Positions 46,147 through 57,800 are shown, numbered from the stretch's first letter. The stretch: DNA of 64,000 bases from Segatella albensis DSM 11370 = JCM 12258 (GCF_000426565.1 NZ_AUFP01000010.1:47189-111188), one strand, 5' to 3'. Numbers and translations are program-made. The notes: generated by a model from the sequence alone, not told the origin.

Positions 46147-47565
46147 TTATTCATGGTTATTAACTGTGCTAAGCACGTTTTCGTATATTTTGACAGAATA
46201 GAGTTTTCGCAGTTGCTTAACCCATTCCTTTTCGATTTCTTCCTGATAATCAGCTAAAACTAAATCCCTGACATCCTGATACGTCTCAGGGTATTTCTTC
46301 AGCTTATTTCCATATACATATTCATATGGATATTGTTTATTCTTTACCTGTTGGCAATTCTTCTTGAAGAACTCATGGTCGACAATGGAATTGTCACCCA
46401 TCTTAAAAATACCGACTCTTACATCTGCATAATACAAGGAGTCATGGTTCAAGGATCTTATCTTATCTCCCCATTTATTATAAGGTGTATTCTTCAATAT
46501 TTTGCTTAACTTACGTTCGTCTTTACGACTTTTACATCTGAAAGCAACACCTTTAAAACGAGGACTATCCCATTTATATTGTTTCCGATGCTTTAAAAAG
46601 AACTTTTCTATTTGACTTCCGTCTTTAGAAATCCGGTCTCTGAAGATACGATTACTCATTTCTGTCAGAAGTATACCCTCTTGATATTCTTTAAGCAAAT
46701 ATTTTGTTTTCTCTGTTTCCTCGGTCGTTGAACCGATACCGTTCACATGGGAAGCCTCATTATTCTTTTTCATGTCCAAAGGTAAACGATCCTGCATCTC
46801 GGCCATCACACGCTCTCGGGCATTTTGATATTCTATGATTTCTGAGAGATCACTTTTCACAGAGTCGAAAGGTAAGAAGTCACAAGCGTCATTCATGAGT
46901 ATAATATGATAGCCTGCTGGAGACTGAAAAGGTGAACTCATCTCCCCTTTCTTTAAATTCCATGCGACATCCTCAAATTCCTTGAAGGTCGTCCCCTTAC
47001 ACATCCAAGGTAAGGCGCCACCATGTTGAGCAGACATCATATCCTGAGAATATTTCTTTGCCATCTCACCAAAATCTGCCCCTTTCTTTATAGCTCTATA
47101 TAGGGAATATATTTTTTCCTTTACTTTATTTTCCTCTGTATATGATGCTCTCTGGTTAACAGTCAACAAGATATGTGAAAGTTTGCGCATACCACCATGG
47201 GATACCACATATCTTCGTTGATTCTCATACATCTTCAATGCTTGTTTTTCTGCATCTGCATTCAAAATATATGATGATTGTTGTGGATTCTTCTTGGTCA
47301 GGAGATTCCTCCAGTTCAATGAAGAAATCGTATCAAGTTTTGCATCAAGGGCTGCCTGTACCTTCAGTTTATAGTCAACAAAGGCAGTAACATATGCTTT
47401 GATACTTTTCTTGTCAGCTTTTCCACCATTATTATTGTTGTATGAATACTCAAACTCCGAACGAGTCACCGGATGACCGTTGACACGCATAATAATCGGA
47501 TTATTTTGAGCATAAACCATGCTCCCGCAAAGGAGCATGGTCATCAACAATATTTTAATTTTCAT
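46147..47565 (-). CDS. PpiC-type peptidyl-prolyl isomerase, periplasmic
   Basis: The protein has 472 residues. A signal peptide covers 1-19 (ends GSMVYAQ). A SurA-like N-domain (PIIMRVNGHPVTRSEFEYSYNNN) precedes a parvulin domain (LSHILLTVNQRAS, GADFGEMAKKYSQDMMSAQHGGALPWM, AWNLKKGEMSSPFQSPAGYHIILMND). A helical C-terminal half of about 200 residues follows. The gene ends 7 bp before the SurA-like gene and starts 8 bp after guaB, so it is part of the operon. A perfect hairpin lies in the signal-peptide codons (about 47516-47541). Confidence 0.88.
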   Translation of the reverse strand: MKIKILLMTMLLCGSMVYAQNNPIIMRVNGHPVTRSEFEYSYNNNNGGKADKKSIKAYVTAFVDYKLKVQAALDAKLDTISSLNWRNLLTKKNPQQSSYILNADAEKQALKMYENQRRYVVSHGGMRKLSHILLTVNQRASYTEENKVKEKIYSLYRAIKKGADFGEMAKKYSQDMMSAQHGGALPWMCKGTTFKEFEDVAWNLKKGEMSSPFQSPAGYHIILMNDACDFLPFDSVKSDLSEIIEYQNARERVMAEMQDRLPLDMKKNNEASHVNGIGSTTEETEKTKYLLKEYQEGILLTEMSNRIFRDRISKDGSQIEKFFLKHRKQYKWDSPRFKGVAFRCKSRKDERKLSKILKNTPYNKWGDKIRSLNHDSLYYADVRVGIFKMGDNSIVDHEFFKKNCQQVKNKQYPYEYVYGNKLKKYPETYQDVRDLVLADYQEEIEKEWVKQLRKLYSVKIYENVLSTVNNHE

Positions 47566-47573
47566 ATTTTCTT

Positions 47574-49067
<1,494 letters not shown>

Positions 49068-49085
49068 TTAAAAATTTATTGCGTG

Positions 49086-49093
49086 CAAATATA
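49086..49093 (-). promoter_or_regulatory. -7 box of guaB
   Basis: TATATTTG on the minus strand, 27 bp before the ATG. Confidence 0.6.
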
Positions 49094-49240
49094 CCAATAA
49101 TTTTCCATATACAGCCTCCTTTTTTGGTTTTTCTCTCTGAATTAATTCAATTTAACGCGATTATTTAATCGTAAGTACGAGGATTCTGAAATTACTCTGG
49201 CATATCGCTTTTACCTTATATTATACGTATGATTTACGAA

Positions 49241-49350
49241 GTTAACTGCGTAAGCTGATGATGTTAACTGTGTAAGGCTATAGAGTTAACTGCATAAGGC
49301 GATGCTGTTAACTACACAAGGCTATGAAGTTAACTGCATATAATGACATA
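49241..49350. repeat. 22-bp GTTAAC repeat array, copy 3 (5 units)
   Basis: Units start at 49241, 49263, 49285, 49307 and 49329, exactly 22 bp apart, all beginning GTTAACT. The array lies between recQ and guaB, upstream of the guaB promoter. The remaining sequence 49094-49240 is AT-rich with no gene. Confidence 0.9.
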
Positions 49351-49377
49351 CCAGGACATGGGAATTTCAAAACATAA

Positions 49378-49447
49378 GAAAAGGAACTCTACGATATTTG
49401 CAACAGCATAACAATCAAGAAGTTACAAATATCACAGAGTTCCTCTA
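49378..49447 (-). terminator. long hairpin terminator of recQ
   Basis: GGAACTCT and GATATTTG (49383-49400) pair with CAAATATC and AGAGTTCC (49426-49443), with a 2-nt mismatch, around a 25-nt loop. The minus strand then reads TTTTCTTA. Confidence 0.7.
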
Positions 49448-49476
49448 TTCATCTATATTCTGTCAGCAAGAGAATA

Positions 49477-51696
49477 TCAGTTGGCTTGTTCTGAAAGGAA
49501 CTTGATCCTTACAAGTCTGATCTCGTCTTCTGTATAGTCTTCGCCCAGTTCATCCATAGCCGTATCCAAATCATCGGTTTCACTTTCCATGAAATAATCA
49601 TAGATATCATCAATATGGTCATCATCTACGACTTCTTCTATGAAATAGTCGATATTTAATTTGGTACCACTATATACTATTGCCTCTACTTCATCCAACA
49701 AGACATCAAAGTCGAGTCCCTTGGCATCAGCGATGTCGTCCAAAGCGATCTGTCGGTCAATACTCTGGATGATGCTCACCTTAAGCATACTTTTCTTAGC
49801 AACGGTACGGACGCGAAGTTCCTCCGGACGTTCGATGTGATTTTCCTCACAATGGCTCTTGATAAGGGCAATGAATTCCTTACCATAACGATGTGCCTTA
49901 CCTGCGCCTACACCTTGTATCTGCTGTAGTTCTTCCATCGTTATTGGATACATCGTTGCCATCTGTTCCAGAGAGACATCTTGGAAGATTACATAAGGAG
50001 GGAGGTTATGCTTCTGCGCAACTTTTCTACGAAGATCCTTCAACATTGAGAACAATGCTGGGTCTAAGGCTGATGTTCCCCCTTCGCTATCTTCTTCATA
50101 GTCATCTTTATATTCATTGTCTTCAACAATCATGAATGATTCCGGAGACTTGATAAATTTCTTTCCTGCTGCTGTCAGTTTCAACAAGCCATAATTCTCG
50201 ACATCTTTTTTGATATAGCCTGCTATCATCGCCTGACGTATGGTAGGATTCCACAGATTATCATCCATATCTTCACCAGAGCCAAACTCGTCCAGTTGAT
50301 TATGCTTATGAGAAACGATGTTGTCCGTTGCACGACCTTTGACGAAATCGATGATATAATCCTGACGGAAATTTTCCTTTACAGCGGCAATAGCCTTCAA
50401 GACAACGACGAGTGCCTCATGGGCTTCGATCTTCTTCTTTGGATGGAGACAGTTGTCACAATTTCCACAATTATCCTTAGGATACTCCTCACCGAAATAA
50501 TGAAGTAGCATCTTGCGTCGACAAACAGAAGATTCGGCATAGGCCTGAGTTTCCTGCAGCAACTGTCTACCAATGTCTTGCTCAGCGACAGGTTTGCCTT
50601 CCATAAATTTCTCGAGTTTCTTCAAATCCTTAGGAGCATAAAAGGCGATACAGATGCCCTCTCCTCCATCACGACCTGCCCTACCAGTTTCCTGATAGTA
50701 TCCTTCCAGACTCTTTGGTATGTCATAATGGATTACAAATCGCACATCAGGTTTGTCAATACCCATTCCAAACGCTATTGTTGCCACGATGACATCAATA
50801 CGTTCCATCAGGAAGTCATCTTGTGTCTGCGAACGAGTTGCAGAATCAAGTCCTGCATGGTAAGGAGCAGCCTTTATCTCGTTTACCTTCAACACCTCGG
50901 CGAGTTCCTCTACCTTCTTTCTTGACAAACAATAGACGATACCACTCTTTCCGGGATGCTGTTTTATAAACTTGACGATTTGTGTGTCTATATCCTTAGA
51001 CTTGGCACGAACCTCATAATACAGATTCGGGCGATTGAAAGAACTCTTATACTCATTGGCATCATTGATACCCAATGTTTTCTTAATATCAGAACGCACC
51101 TTATCCGTCGCTGTAGCAGTAAGGGCCATGATAGGAGCTCTTCCTAAGATGTCTATGGCCTTACGGATATTTCTGTATTCCGGACGGAAATCATGTCCCC
51201 ATTCTGAAATACAATGGGCCTCATCGATAGCATAGAATGAGATTTTTACATCTTCAAGGAAGGAGAACTTTACTTTCTTTACAACAACAGTTGAGCCACT
51301 CTCTGTTTTTTCCTCTTCTTCCTTTAACAATGATTCAGGAGCAACATACAAAAGTTTAGTCTTCCCACTCAAGACATCTGTCTTCACACGTTCTATTTCT
51401 GATTTATTCAAGGAAGAGTTCAGATAATGAGCAACTCCTTCCTCTTCACTTAATCCATTGATAACGTCTACCTGATTCTTCATGAGAGCAATCAGTGGCG
51501 AAATAACTATAGACATACCATCCATGAATAGCGAAGGTAACTGATAACACAAACTTTTTCCTCCACCAGTAGGCATCAATACAAAAGTATCGTTTCCGTC
51601 CATAAGATTACGGATAATAGCTTCCTGGTCGCCCTTGAATTTATCAAAGCCGAAATAATGTTTAAGTTGTTGGGTAAGATCAACGTTTTCTGTCAT
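49477..51696 (-). CDS. recQ: ATP-dependent DNA helicase RecQ
   Basis: The protein has 739 residues. Helicase motifs are VLMPTGGGKSLCYQLP (Walker A), YAIDEAHCISEWGHDFRPEY and TGRAGRDGGEGICIAFY. The zinc-binding RQC region has CRRKMLLHYFGE and CGNCDNC. An HRDC domain follows (about 545-620, MEELQQIQGVGAGKAHRYG), and then an acidic C-terminal extension of about 100 residues rich in Asp and Glu. It unwinds DNA in recombination and repair. It is 85 bp downstream of clpX with a perfect hairpin between. Confidence 0.94.
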   Translation of the reverse strand: MTENVDLTQQLKHYFGFDKFKGDQEAIIRNLMDGNDTFVLMPTGGGKSLCYQLPSLFMDGMSIVISPLIALMKNQVDVINGLSEEEGVAHYLNSSLNKSEIERVKTDVLSGKTKLLYVAPESLLKEEEEKTESGSTVVVKKVKFSFLEDVKISFYAIDEAHCISEWGHDFRPEYRNIRKAIDILGRAPIMALTATATDKVRSDIKKTLGINDANEYKSSFNRPNLYYEVRAKSKDIDTQIVKFIKQHPGKSGIVYCLSRKKVEELAEVLKVNEIKAAPYHAGLDSATRSQTQDDFLMERIDVIVATIAFGMGIDKPDVRFVIHYDIPKSLEGYYQETGRAGRDGGEGICIAFYAPKDLKKLEKFMEGKPVAEQDIGRQLLQETQAYAESSVCRRKMLLHYFGEEYPKDNCGNCDNCLHPKKKIEAHEALVVVLKAIAAVKENFRQDYIIDFVKGRATDNIVSHKHNQLDEFGSGEDMDDNLWNPTIRQAMIAGYIKKDVENYGLLKLTAAGKKFIKSPESFMIVEDNEYKDDYEEDSEGGTSALDPALFSMLKDLRRKVAQKHNLPPYVIFQDVSLEQMATMYPITMEELQQIQGVGAGKAHRYGKEFIALIKSHCEENHIERPEELRVRTVAKKSMLKVSIIQSIDRQIALDDIADAKGLDFDVLLDEVEAIVYSGTKLNIDYFIEEVVDDDHIDDIYDYFMESETDDLDTAMDELGEDYTEDEIRLVRIKFLSEQAN

Positions 51697-51749
51697 ATAA
51701 CAAATAGCTCCTTATTCCTTCATTTATTAGGTGTCGTTTTTCGAATTGG

Positions 51750-51774
51750 GTTGACAGGGATATTCCCTGTCAAC
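51750..51774. repeat. perfect 25-nt inverted repeat between clpX and recQ
   Basis: GTTGACAGGGA pairs fully with TCCCTGTCAAC around TAT. No T-run follows on either strand, so it is not a typical intrinsic terminator. It could be an operator, mRNA 3' protector or processing site. Confidence 0.7.
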
Positions 51775-51781
51775 TTATAGT

Positions 51782-53029
51782 TTATGCAGATTCTAATTTC
51801 TGCAAATGTGCTTTTTCAATCTGTGTCTTGGCATACTCTTGTGTCACCTCAAATTTCTTAGTTCTACTTGAAGGCTTCTCAAACATAGCATCCATCATTA
51901 CGGCCTCAACGATAGAACGCAGACCGCGCGCGCCTAATTTGTATTCCATGGCCTTATCAACAATAAAGTCTAGGCTCTCTTCTGTAAAGGTTAGTTCTAT
52001 GCCGTCTATTTCAAACAATTTGATGTATTGCTTTACAATAGAGTTCTTCGGTTCTACCAATATTCTTCTCAAGGCTGGTTTATCCAATGGATTGAGATAT
52101 GTAAGAACCGGGAGACGACCTATCAACTCTGGGATAAGTCCGAAACTCTTCAAGTCCTGAGGCAACACGTACTGCATCATCTCATTCTTATTGAGTCTTC
52201 TCACATTCTGAACTGAGTTATATCCGACAACATGAGTATTCAGACGCTGAGCAATCTTGCTCTCTATTCCGTCAAAGGCTCCTCCACAGATGAAAAGTAT
52301 ATTTTTAGTATCTACATGGATATATTCCTGATCCGGATGCTTTCGGCCTCCCTGAGGTGGAACGTTCACAATAGTTCCTTCTAGCAACTTCAACAGACTC
52401 TGCTGAACGCCTTCACCGCTGACATCTCTTGTGATCGATGGGTTATCGCTCTTACGGGCAATCTTGTCGATTTCATCTACAAACACTATTCCTTTTTCTG
52501 CTGCCGCTACATCAAAGTTTGCCACTTGTAATAATCGACTCAAGATACTTTCTACATCTTCTCCTACATATCCGGCTTCGGTAAACACCGTTGCGTCTAC
52601 GATGGTAAAAGGTACCTCTAGCATTTTGGCAATAGTACGAGCCAACAGGGTTTTACCCGTACCTGTGCTTCCAACCATGATGATGTTGCTCTTTTCAATC
52701 TCGACACCATCATCCTCTACAGACTGTTGCAGACGTTTGTAATGGTTATATACGGAAACTGCCAATGTTTTCTTTGCATCATCCTGTCCTATAACATATT
52801 GATCAAGATATTTTTTTATCTCCTTTGGCTTAGGAACTTTCTTGATTTCATATTTCTTATTAGCATCTTCCTTTGCTTCGTAAGGAAGTGGATTCAAGAC
52901 GCCTGCAGACAAAGCAATTTCGTAGGCTTGCTGAGCACAATTTTCACAAATATATCCATTTAAGCCCGTTATCAGAAGCTTTGTTTCTTTCTCGCTTCTT
53001 CCACAGAAACTACATACTTTCTTTGGCAT
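51782..53029 (-). CDS. clpX: ATP-dependent Clp protease ATP-binding subunit ClpX
   Basis: The protein has 415 residues. The N-terminal C4 zinc finger is CSFCGRS and CENCAQQ. The AAA+ module has [32 protein letters not shown], and sensor 2 in [13 protein letters not shown]. The IGF-like ClpP-docking loop is not obvious by eye. It unfolds substrates for ClpP. Its ATG is 1-2 bp after the clpP stop. Confidence 0.97.
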   Translation of the reverse strand: MPKKVCSFCGRSEKETKLLITGLNGYICENCAQQAYEIALSAGVLNPLPYEAKEDANKKYEIKKVPKPKEIKKYLDQYVIGQDDAKKTLAVSVYNHYKRLQQSVEDDGVEIEKSNIIMVGSTGTGKTLLARTIAKMLEVPFTIVDATVFTEAGYVGEDVESILSRLLQVANFDVAAAEKGIVFVDEIDKIARKSDNPSITRDVSGEGVQQSLLKLLEGTIVNVPPQGGRKHPDQEYIHVDTKNILFICGGAFDGIESKIAQRLNTHVVGYNSVQNVRRLNKNEMMQYVLPQDLKSFGLIPELIGRLPVLTYLNPLDKPALRRILVEPKNSIVKQYIKLFEIDGIELTFTEESLDFIVDKAMEYKLGARGLRSIVEAVMMDAMFEKPSSRTKKFEVTQEYAKTQIEKAHLQKLESA

Positions 53030-53030
53030 A

Positions 53031-53699
53031 TTATTTCTTTCTTGTCAACACAGAATCAATCATACCATATTCACGAGCTTCTTCCGCTGTCATCCAATAG
53101 TTACGGTCGCTATCGTTCCATACTTTCTCAAATGGGGTATGAGAATGATTTGATATGATGGTATATAATTCTTTCTTGAATTTCTGAATCTCTTTTGCCT
53201 CTATCTCAATATCTGAAGCCTGTCCCTGAACTCCACCCAGAGGCTGATGTATCATGACACGGCTATGAGGAAGTGCTGAACGCTTGCCTTCCTGACCTGC
53301 AACAAGCAAAACTGCGGCCATAGAAGCGGCCATGCCTGTACAGATGGTAGACACATCGCTCGTGATAAACTGCATGGTATCATAAATACCCAAACCTGCT
53401 GTTACGCTACCACCAGGACTATTGATATAAATAGAGATATCCTTACCTGGATCTGTTGAGTCTAGATATAGTAACTGTGCCTGCAATGTATTTGCTGTAT
53501 AATCATCAATCTCTGTACCTAAGAATATAATACGGTCCATCATCAATCTTGAGAAGACATCCATCTGAGTAACATTCAACTGACGTTCTTCCAAGATATA
53601 AGGATTCAGATACTGTTGCTGAGCCTTAACGACATCGTCCAGGACCATGCCATTCATTCCATAATGCTTAGTAGCAAATTTTCTAAAATCGCTGTTCAT
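53031..53699 (-). CDS. clpP: ATP-dependent Clp protease proteolytic subunit
   Basis: The protein has 222 residues. The catalytic Ser is in [13 protein letters not shown], the His in [14 protein letters not shown], and the Asp in the following helix region. It has the tetradecamer fold signature [19 protein letters not shown]. It degrades unfolded proteins with ClpX. Its promoter is embedded in the terminator hairpin of the upstream tig gene. Confidence 0.97.
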   Translation of the reverse strand: MNSDFRKFATKHYGMNGMVLDDVVKAQQQYLNPYILEERQLNVTQMDVFSRLMMDRIIFLGTEIDDYTANTLQAQLLYLDSTDPGKDISIYINSPGGSVTAGLGIYDTMQFITSDVSTICTGMAASMAAVLLVAGQEGKRSALPHSRVMIHQPLGGVQGQASDIEIEAKEIQKFKKELYTIISNHSHTPFEKVWNDSDRNYWMTAEEAREYGMIDSVLTRKK

Positions 53700-53735
53700 A
53701 ATCTTTATATTATCCTTTCTTTTATAAACAAGAAA

Positions 53736-53803
53736 AAGAGGTTATCAACTTATTATTTCTCGTTCGTAGGAACAAAGATAATAAAAAAAGTTGATAACCT
53801 CTT
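53736..53803 (-). terminator. tig terminator enclosing the clpP promoter
   Basis: Two perfect 16-bp arms (53736-53751 and 53788-53803, AAGAGGTTATCAACTT) enclose a 36-nt loop. On the minus strand the second arm is followed by TTTTCTTG. The loop holds TATCTTTG at 53773-53780, the clpP -7 box. Confidence 0.75.
53773..53780 (-). promoter_or_regulatory. -7 box of clpP inside the hairpin loop
   Basis: TATCTTTG on the minus strand. A transcript starting here would carry only the second arm of the inverted repeat. Confidence 0.65.
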
Positions 53804-53834
53804 ACAAAAGAAGGTTTTTTTTCAAAAAACTATA

Positions 53835-55187
53835 TTATTCCATCATTTTGTTAAACTCGTCGAGTGTTACCTCTTTCTCGTTCAACTTAACAACATTCTT
53901 AAGGATCTCTGTCAACTTACGATCGATAGAGCGATCTACGAGTGCATCTGTAGAATTACCCTTCTTGAGGATCTCTTCTGCATAGTTCTCAATATACTCC
54001 TCTGGAATATTTGTCATACCATACTGAGCGAACTGAGCACGAGCTGCTTCCTTAGCTGTTTCCTTAATATCATTATCTTCGATCTTGATATCGTTAGCAG
54101 CAACCAACTGCTCCTTGATCAAGTGCCATGTCAACTCCTTGATGCTATTCTCATAGTTCTTCTCTACGAACTCTGCACCCTTATCCTTGTTGTTGTTAAG
54201 CATGATCTTCTTCAAGAGCTCATCAGGATATGCCAACTTGCCAACCTTCTTCTCGCAGTGTGCACGTACGTCCTGGATAAACTTGAAGTCTGCATCTGCA
54301 GCCAACTGCTCTTTCAAGCCTTCAGCGATCTTCTCACGGAACTCTTTTTCGCTCTTTACAGCATCCTTACCGAATGTCTGATCGAAAAGTTCCTGATCTA
54401 CAGCGTGCTTATTGAAGCGCTGAATCTCTGTTACCTGGAAGCTGAAGTCTGCTGTCAAATCCTTAACTTTTTCACGCTCTACCTTCAAAAGTGAAGATAC
54501 TTCTGTATCATTATCTGGATAAGCCTTCTTTGGATTGAATGTAATTACATCACCAAGTTTTGCGCCATCGAAAAGTTTCTTCTGATCATCAACCTTGATG
54601 TAGCTAGGCATAAGGATTGCGCCCTCTACGGTGATACCATCTTCCTTAGTATTACCCTTCTCATCAAGTTCACGAAGGTCACCCTTCAGCATATCATTCT
54701 CCTGATATTCCTCAGCTTTCTCATAGCTACCCATACGAGAGGTGAACATATCTACCTGCTTATCGATCAAAGCGTCATCTACCTTGATTGTGTAGTGATC
54801 TACCTTATCACGACCGGTCAAAGTTACCTTGAACTCTGGAGCTACTGCAATATCAAAAAGGAATGTATAAGGAGCATCCTTCTCTAGATCAATTGGAGTC
54901 TGCTTCTCTGAAGCTAATGGCTCACCTAACATCTGGATCTTGTTGTCCTGTACATATTTGTAAATTTGCTGACCAACGAATTTGTTGATAACATCCATCT
55001 TTACAGATGTACCAAACTGGCGCTTGATCATACCCATTGGCACCTGTCCTGGACGGAAACCTGGTACGTTAGCCTTTTTACGATAGTCTTTCAAAGTCTT
55101 CTCGACTTCGCTCTGGAAATCACTTTCTTCGACAACAATAGTCATCAGACCATTAATCTTGTCAGGATTCTCAAATGAAATTTTCAT
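53835..55187 (-). CDS. tig: trigger factor
   Basis: The protein has 450 residues. The ribosome-binding N-domain has the signature VPGFRPGQVPMGMIKRQFG. An FKBP-like middle domain follows (about 150-245, divergent: KGDLRELDEKGN). The C-terminal chaperone arms are helical and charged. It binds nascent chains at the ribosome exit. It heads tig-clpP-clpX-recQ, although the hairpin after tig separates it from clpP. Confidence 0.94.
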   Translation of the reverse strand: MKISFENPDKINGLMTIVVEESDFQSEVEKTLKDYRKKANVPGFRPGQVPMGMIKRQFGTSVKMDVINKFVGQQIYKYVQDNKIQMLGEPLASEKQTPIDLEKDAPYTFLFDIAVAPEFKVTLTGRDKVDHYTIKVDDALIDKQVDMFTSRMGSYEKAEEYQENDMLKGDLRELDEKGNTKEDGITVEGAILMPSYIKVDDQKKLFDGAKLGDVITFNPKKAYPDNDTEVSSLLKVEREKVKDLTADFSFQVTEIQRFNKHAVDQELFDQTFGKDAVKSEKEFREKIAEGLKEQLAADADFKFIQDVRAHCEKKVGKLAYPDELLKKIMLNNNKDKGAEFVEKNYENSIKELTWHLIKEQLVAANDIKIEDNDIKETAKEAARAQFAQYGMTNIPEEYIENYAEEILKKGNSTDALVDRSIDRKLTEILKNVVKLNEKEVTLDEFNKMME

Positions 55188-55234
55188 CTTTGATTTTTTG
55201 TTTTATTTTGTTATTATTGTTTTCAAACGAGTGG

Positions 55235-55242
55235 CAAAATTA
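55235..55242 (-). promoter_or_regulatory. -7 box of tig
   Basis: TAATTTTG on the minus strand, 47 bp before the ATG. Confidence 0.5.
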
Positions 55243-55321
55243 CTCATATTTAGTGAATATACCTAATATATAAGAGAAAAATTTGTTTTTTTAACCAAAT
55301 ATTCTGTTTTATCCCCTTAGT

Positions 55322-56137
55322 TTACAGTGCATTTTCCTCTGCTTTCTCGTCTTCTTCGTTTGGTTTAAACTTGCGATAGACGAAATTCTCACTCAGGTAA
55401 TTCTTTCGTACCACAGGGTTCTGGGCAAGACTCTCCGGAGAACCTTGGAACAGTATTCGACCTTCAAACAACAGATAGGCTCTATCTGTAATAGAAAGGG
55501 TTTCTTGCACGTTATGGTCGGTAATCAAAATACCTATATTCCGATATTTCAAACGCCATACTATATGCTGAATATCCTCTACTGCAATAGGGTCGACACC
55601 GGCAAACGGTTCATCAAGCATAATGAATTTTGGATCTATGGCCAGGCAACGGGCTATCTCGCAACGACGACGCTCTCCTCCAGACAGTTGGTCTCCCTTG
55701 TTCTTCCTTACTTTGGTCAATCGAAATTCTTTGATCAAACTTTCCAACTTATCCAACTGATACTGGCGAGGTTTACCTGTCATCTCAAGAACCGACATGA
55801 TATTGTCTTCCACACTCATCTTACGAAATACGCTTGCTTCCTGTGGAAGATATCCAATACCTGCACGAGCACGTTTATACACTGGGAAATCGGTAATTTC
55901 ATGGTCGTCTATATACACATGTCCTTCGTTAGGTACGACAAGACCTGTCGTCATATAAAAAGAAGTGGTCTTACCAGCACCATTTGGTCCTAGCAATCCA
56001 ACGATTTCGCCTTGCTTTACGTTTATCGTCACGCCATTGGCAACGGTACGTTTGCCATAACGTTTCACTAATCCTTCGGTTCTAAGAATAGATCTTTCCG
56101 GATCCAAATTCTCTAAGCTTTCTTTCGTCTCACTCAT
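55322..56137 (-). CDS. lptB: LPS export ABC transporter ATP-binding protein
   Basis: The protein has 271 residues from [11 protein letters not shown]. Walker A is [15 protein letters not shown], the Q-loop region [17 protein letters not shown], the signature [17 protein letters not shown], Walker [17 protein letters not shown], and the H-loop [10 protein letters not shown]. The pattern matches LptB. It powers LPS extraction from the inner membrane. The longer frame to 56197 passes through its promoter and is rejected. Confidence 0.94.
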   Translation of the reverse strand: MSETKESLENLDPERSILRTEGLVKRYGKRTVANGVTINVKQGEIVGLLGPNGAGKTTSFYMTTGLVVPNEGHVYIDDHEITDFPVYKRARAGIGYLPQEASVFRKMSVEDNIMSVLEMTGKPRQYQLDKLESLIKEFRLTKVRKNKGDQLSGGERRRCEIARCLAIDPKFIMLDEPFAGVDPIAVEDIQHIVWRLKYRNIGILITDHNVQETLSITDRAYLLFEGRILFQGSPESLAQNPVVRKNYLSENFVYRKFKPNEEDEKAEENAL

Positions 56138-56155
56138 TCTCGGAATATTTGTGTG

Positions 56156-56163
56156 CAAAATTA
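56156..56163 (-). promoter_or_regulatory. -7 box of lptB
   Basis: TAATTTTG on the minus strand, 18 bp before the ATG. Confidence 0.5.
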
Positions 56164-56237
56164 CTAAAAAACAAGCTAATATCATTGATAAAATCAAAAA
56201 CTCTTGAAAATATTGCAGTTTTTTAGTGGATTTTGGT

Positions 56238-56245
56238 TACTTTTG
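56238..56245 (+). promoter_or_regulatory. -7 box of mlaE-mlaF
   Basis: TACTTTTG on the plus strand, 23 bp before the ATG at 56269. Confidence 0.55.
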
Positions 56246-56268
56246 CAACGATATAACGGCAAAAATAC

Positions 56269-57015
56269 ATGTTGATTTATAAATGGCTTAATACTTTCGG
56301 CAGTTATCTGATATTGATGGGCCGATCTTTATCGCGTCCAGATCGTATGCGCATGTTCCTTAAAAGATATGCGAAAGAGATGGAGCAGTTGGGTGTCGAC
56401 TCTATTGGCATCGTCATGCTGATTTCTTTCTTTATCGGCGCTGTGATCTGTATTCAGATGAAAATAAACATCCAAAGTCCTTGGATGCCTCACTGGGTGG
56501 CAGGATATACGACCCGCGAGATCATGCTTTTGGAGTTTTCTTCTTCTATCATGTGTCTTATCCTCTCTGGTAAGGTTGGTTCCAACATTGCATCTGAACT
56601 GGGTACTATGCGTGTAACACAGCAAATTGATGCTCTCGACATCATGGGTGTAAACTCTGCGAGTTATCTGATTCTGCCTAAAATACTAGGATTGATCACC
56701 ATCATGCCTTTCCTTGTGATTTTCTCTTCCACACTTGGTATTATCGGTGCTTATGCTACGGCATATATAGGACATATCATTTCTCCAGAAGACCTTACAT
56801 CGGGTATACAGCATGCTTTTAATGTATGGTTTATCTGGATGAGTATTATCAAGAGTTTGTTCTTTGCGTTTATCATCGCCAGTGTATCTTCCTTTTTCGG
56901 ATATACCGTGGAGGGTGGTTCTGTAGAGGTCGGAAAAGCCAGTACTGATGCTGTCGTATGTTCTAGTGTGCTTATCTTATTCTCGGATGTGTTCCTTACA
57001 CAACTACTCTCATAA
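56269..57015 (+). CDS. mlaE: MlaE-type ABC permease (phospholipid transport)
   Basis: The protein has 248 residues with five to six membrane helices. It shows the MlaE family patterns GVDSIGIVMLISFFIGAVICIQ, SGKVGSNIASELGTMRVTQQIDALDIMGVN and SSFFGYTVEGGSVEVGKASTDAVV. It is the inner-membrane part of a lipid-transport system that keeps outer-membrane asymmetry. The ATPase gene follows by 14 bp; an MCE-domain gene is not seen in the window. Confidence 0.93.
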   Translation: MLIYKWLNTFGSYLILMGRSLSRPDRMRMFLKRYAKEMEQLGVDSIGIVMLISFFIGAVICIQMKINIQSPWMPHWVAGYTTREIMLLEFSSSIMCLILSGKVGSNIASELGTMRVTQQIDALDIMGVNSASYLILPKILGLITIMPFLVIFSSTLGIIGAYATAYIGHIISPEDLTSGIQHAFNVWFIWMSIIKSLFFAFIIASVSSFFGYTVEGGSVEVGKASTDAVVCSSVLILFSDVFLTQLLS

Positions 57016-57029
57016 AGTAAAATTTCATT

Positions 57030-57800
57030 ATGATAGAAGTTAAGAATCTTACAAAATCTTTTGAAGACAAAACTGTGCTTTTCAATATAAACACAGTATT
57101 TGAAACAGGGAAGACCAACTTGATTATCGGTCAAAGTGGTTCGGGAAAGACTGTTTTAATGAAAAACTTGATTGGACTATTCGAACCGACACAAGGTGAA
57201 ATTCTTTACGACGGACGTGATTTCATTAGCATGAACAAAAAGGAAAAGGCTATGATGCGCCGTGAAATGGGAATGGTTTTTCAAGGTGCTGCACTTTTCG
57301 ATTCGCTTACAGTCTTGGAGAATGTTATGTTTCCTCTCGATATGTTTTCTAATGAAAACTATCGGGATCGCGTAAAAAAGGCGCAAGACTGTTTGGCTCG
57401 TGTAAATCTACTGGAGGCACAGGATAAGTATCCAAGTGAAATATCGGGAGGTATGCAGAAGCGTGCTGCTATCGCTCGGGCTATAGTACAAAATCCAAAA
57501 TATTTGTTTTGCGATGAACCAAATTCCGGTCTGGACCCTAAGACTTCTCTCGTCATCGATGAACTTCTTTCCGGAATCACACACGAATTCGGAATAACGA
57601 CTATCATTAATACTCACGACATGAATTCTGTGATGGGTATCGGAGAAAATATCTGTTTTATCTACAAAGGACACAAGGAATGGCAGGGTAATAAGGATCA
57701 GGTCATCAATAGTAACAATAGCAAACTTAATGATTTGGTATTTGCTTCTGATCTGTTTAGGAAAGTAAAAGAAATAGAACTGGAACAAGACAAAAAATAG
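57030..57800 (+). CDS. mlaF: MlaF-type ABC ATPase (phospholipid transport)
   Basis: The protein has 256 residues. Walker A is IIGQSGSGKTVLMKNL, the Q-loop is GMVFQGAALFDSLTVLENVMFPL, the signature is EISGGMQKRAAIARAI, Walker B is YLFCDEPNSGLDPKTS, and the H-loop is NTHDMNS. The FQGAALFDSLTV and ISGGMQKR patterns are diagnostic for MlaF/Mkl. It works with the adjacent MlaE. Confidence 0.94.
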   Translation: MIEVKNLTKSFEDKTVLFNINTVFETGKTNLIIGQSGSGKTVLMKNLIGLFEPTQGEILYDGRDFISMNKKEKAMMRREMGMVFQGAALFDSLTVLENVMFPLDMFSNENYRDRVKKAQDCLARVNLLEAQDKYPSEISGGMQKRAAIARAIVQNPKYLFCDEPNSGLDPKTSLVIDELLSGITHEFGITTIINTHDMNSVMGIGENICFIYKGHKEWQGNKDQVINSNNSKLNDLVFASDLFRKVKEIELEQDKK

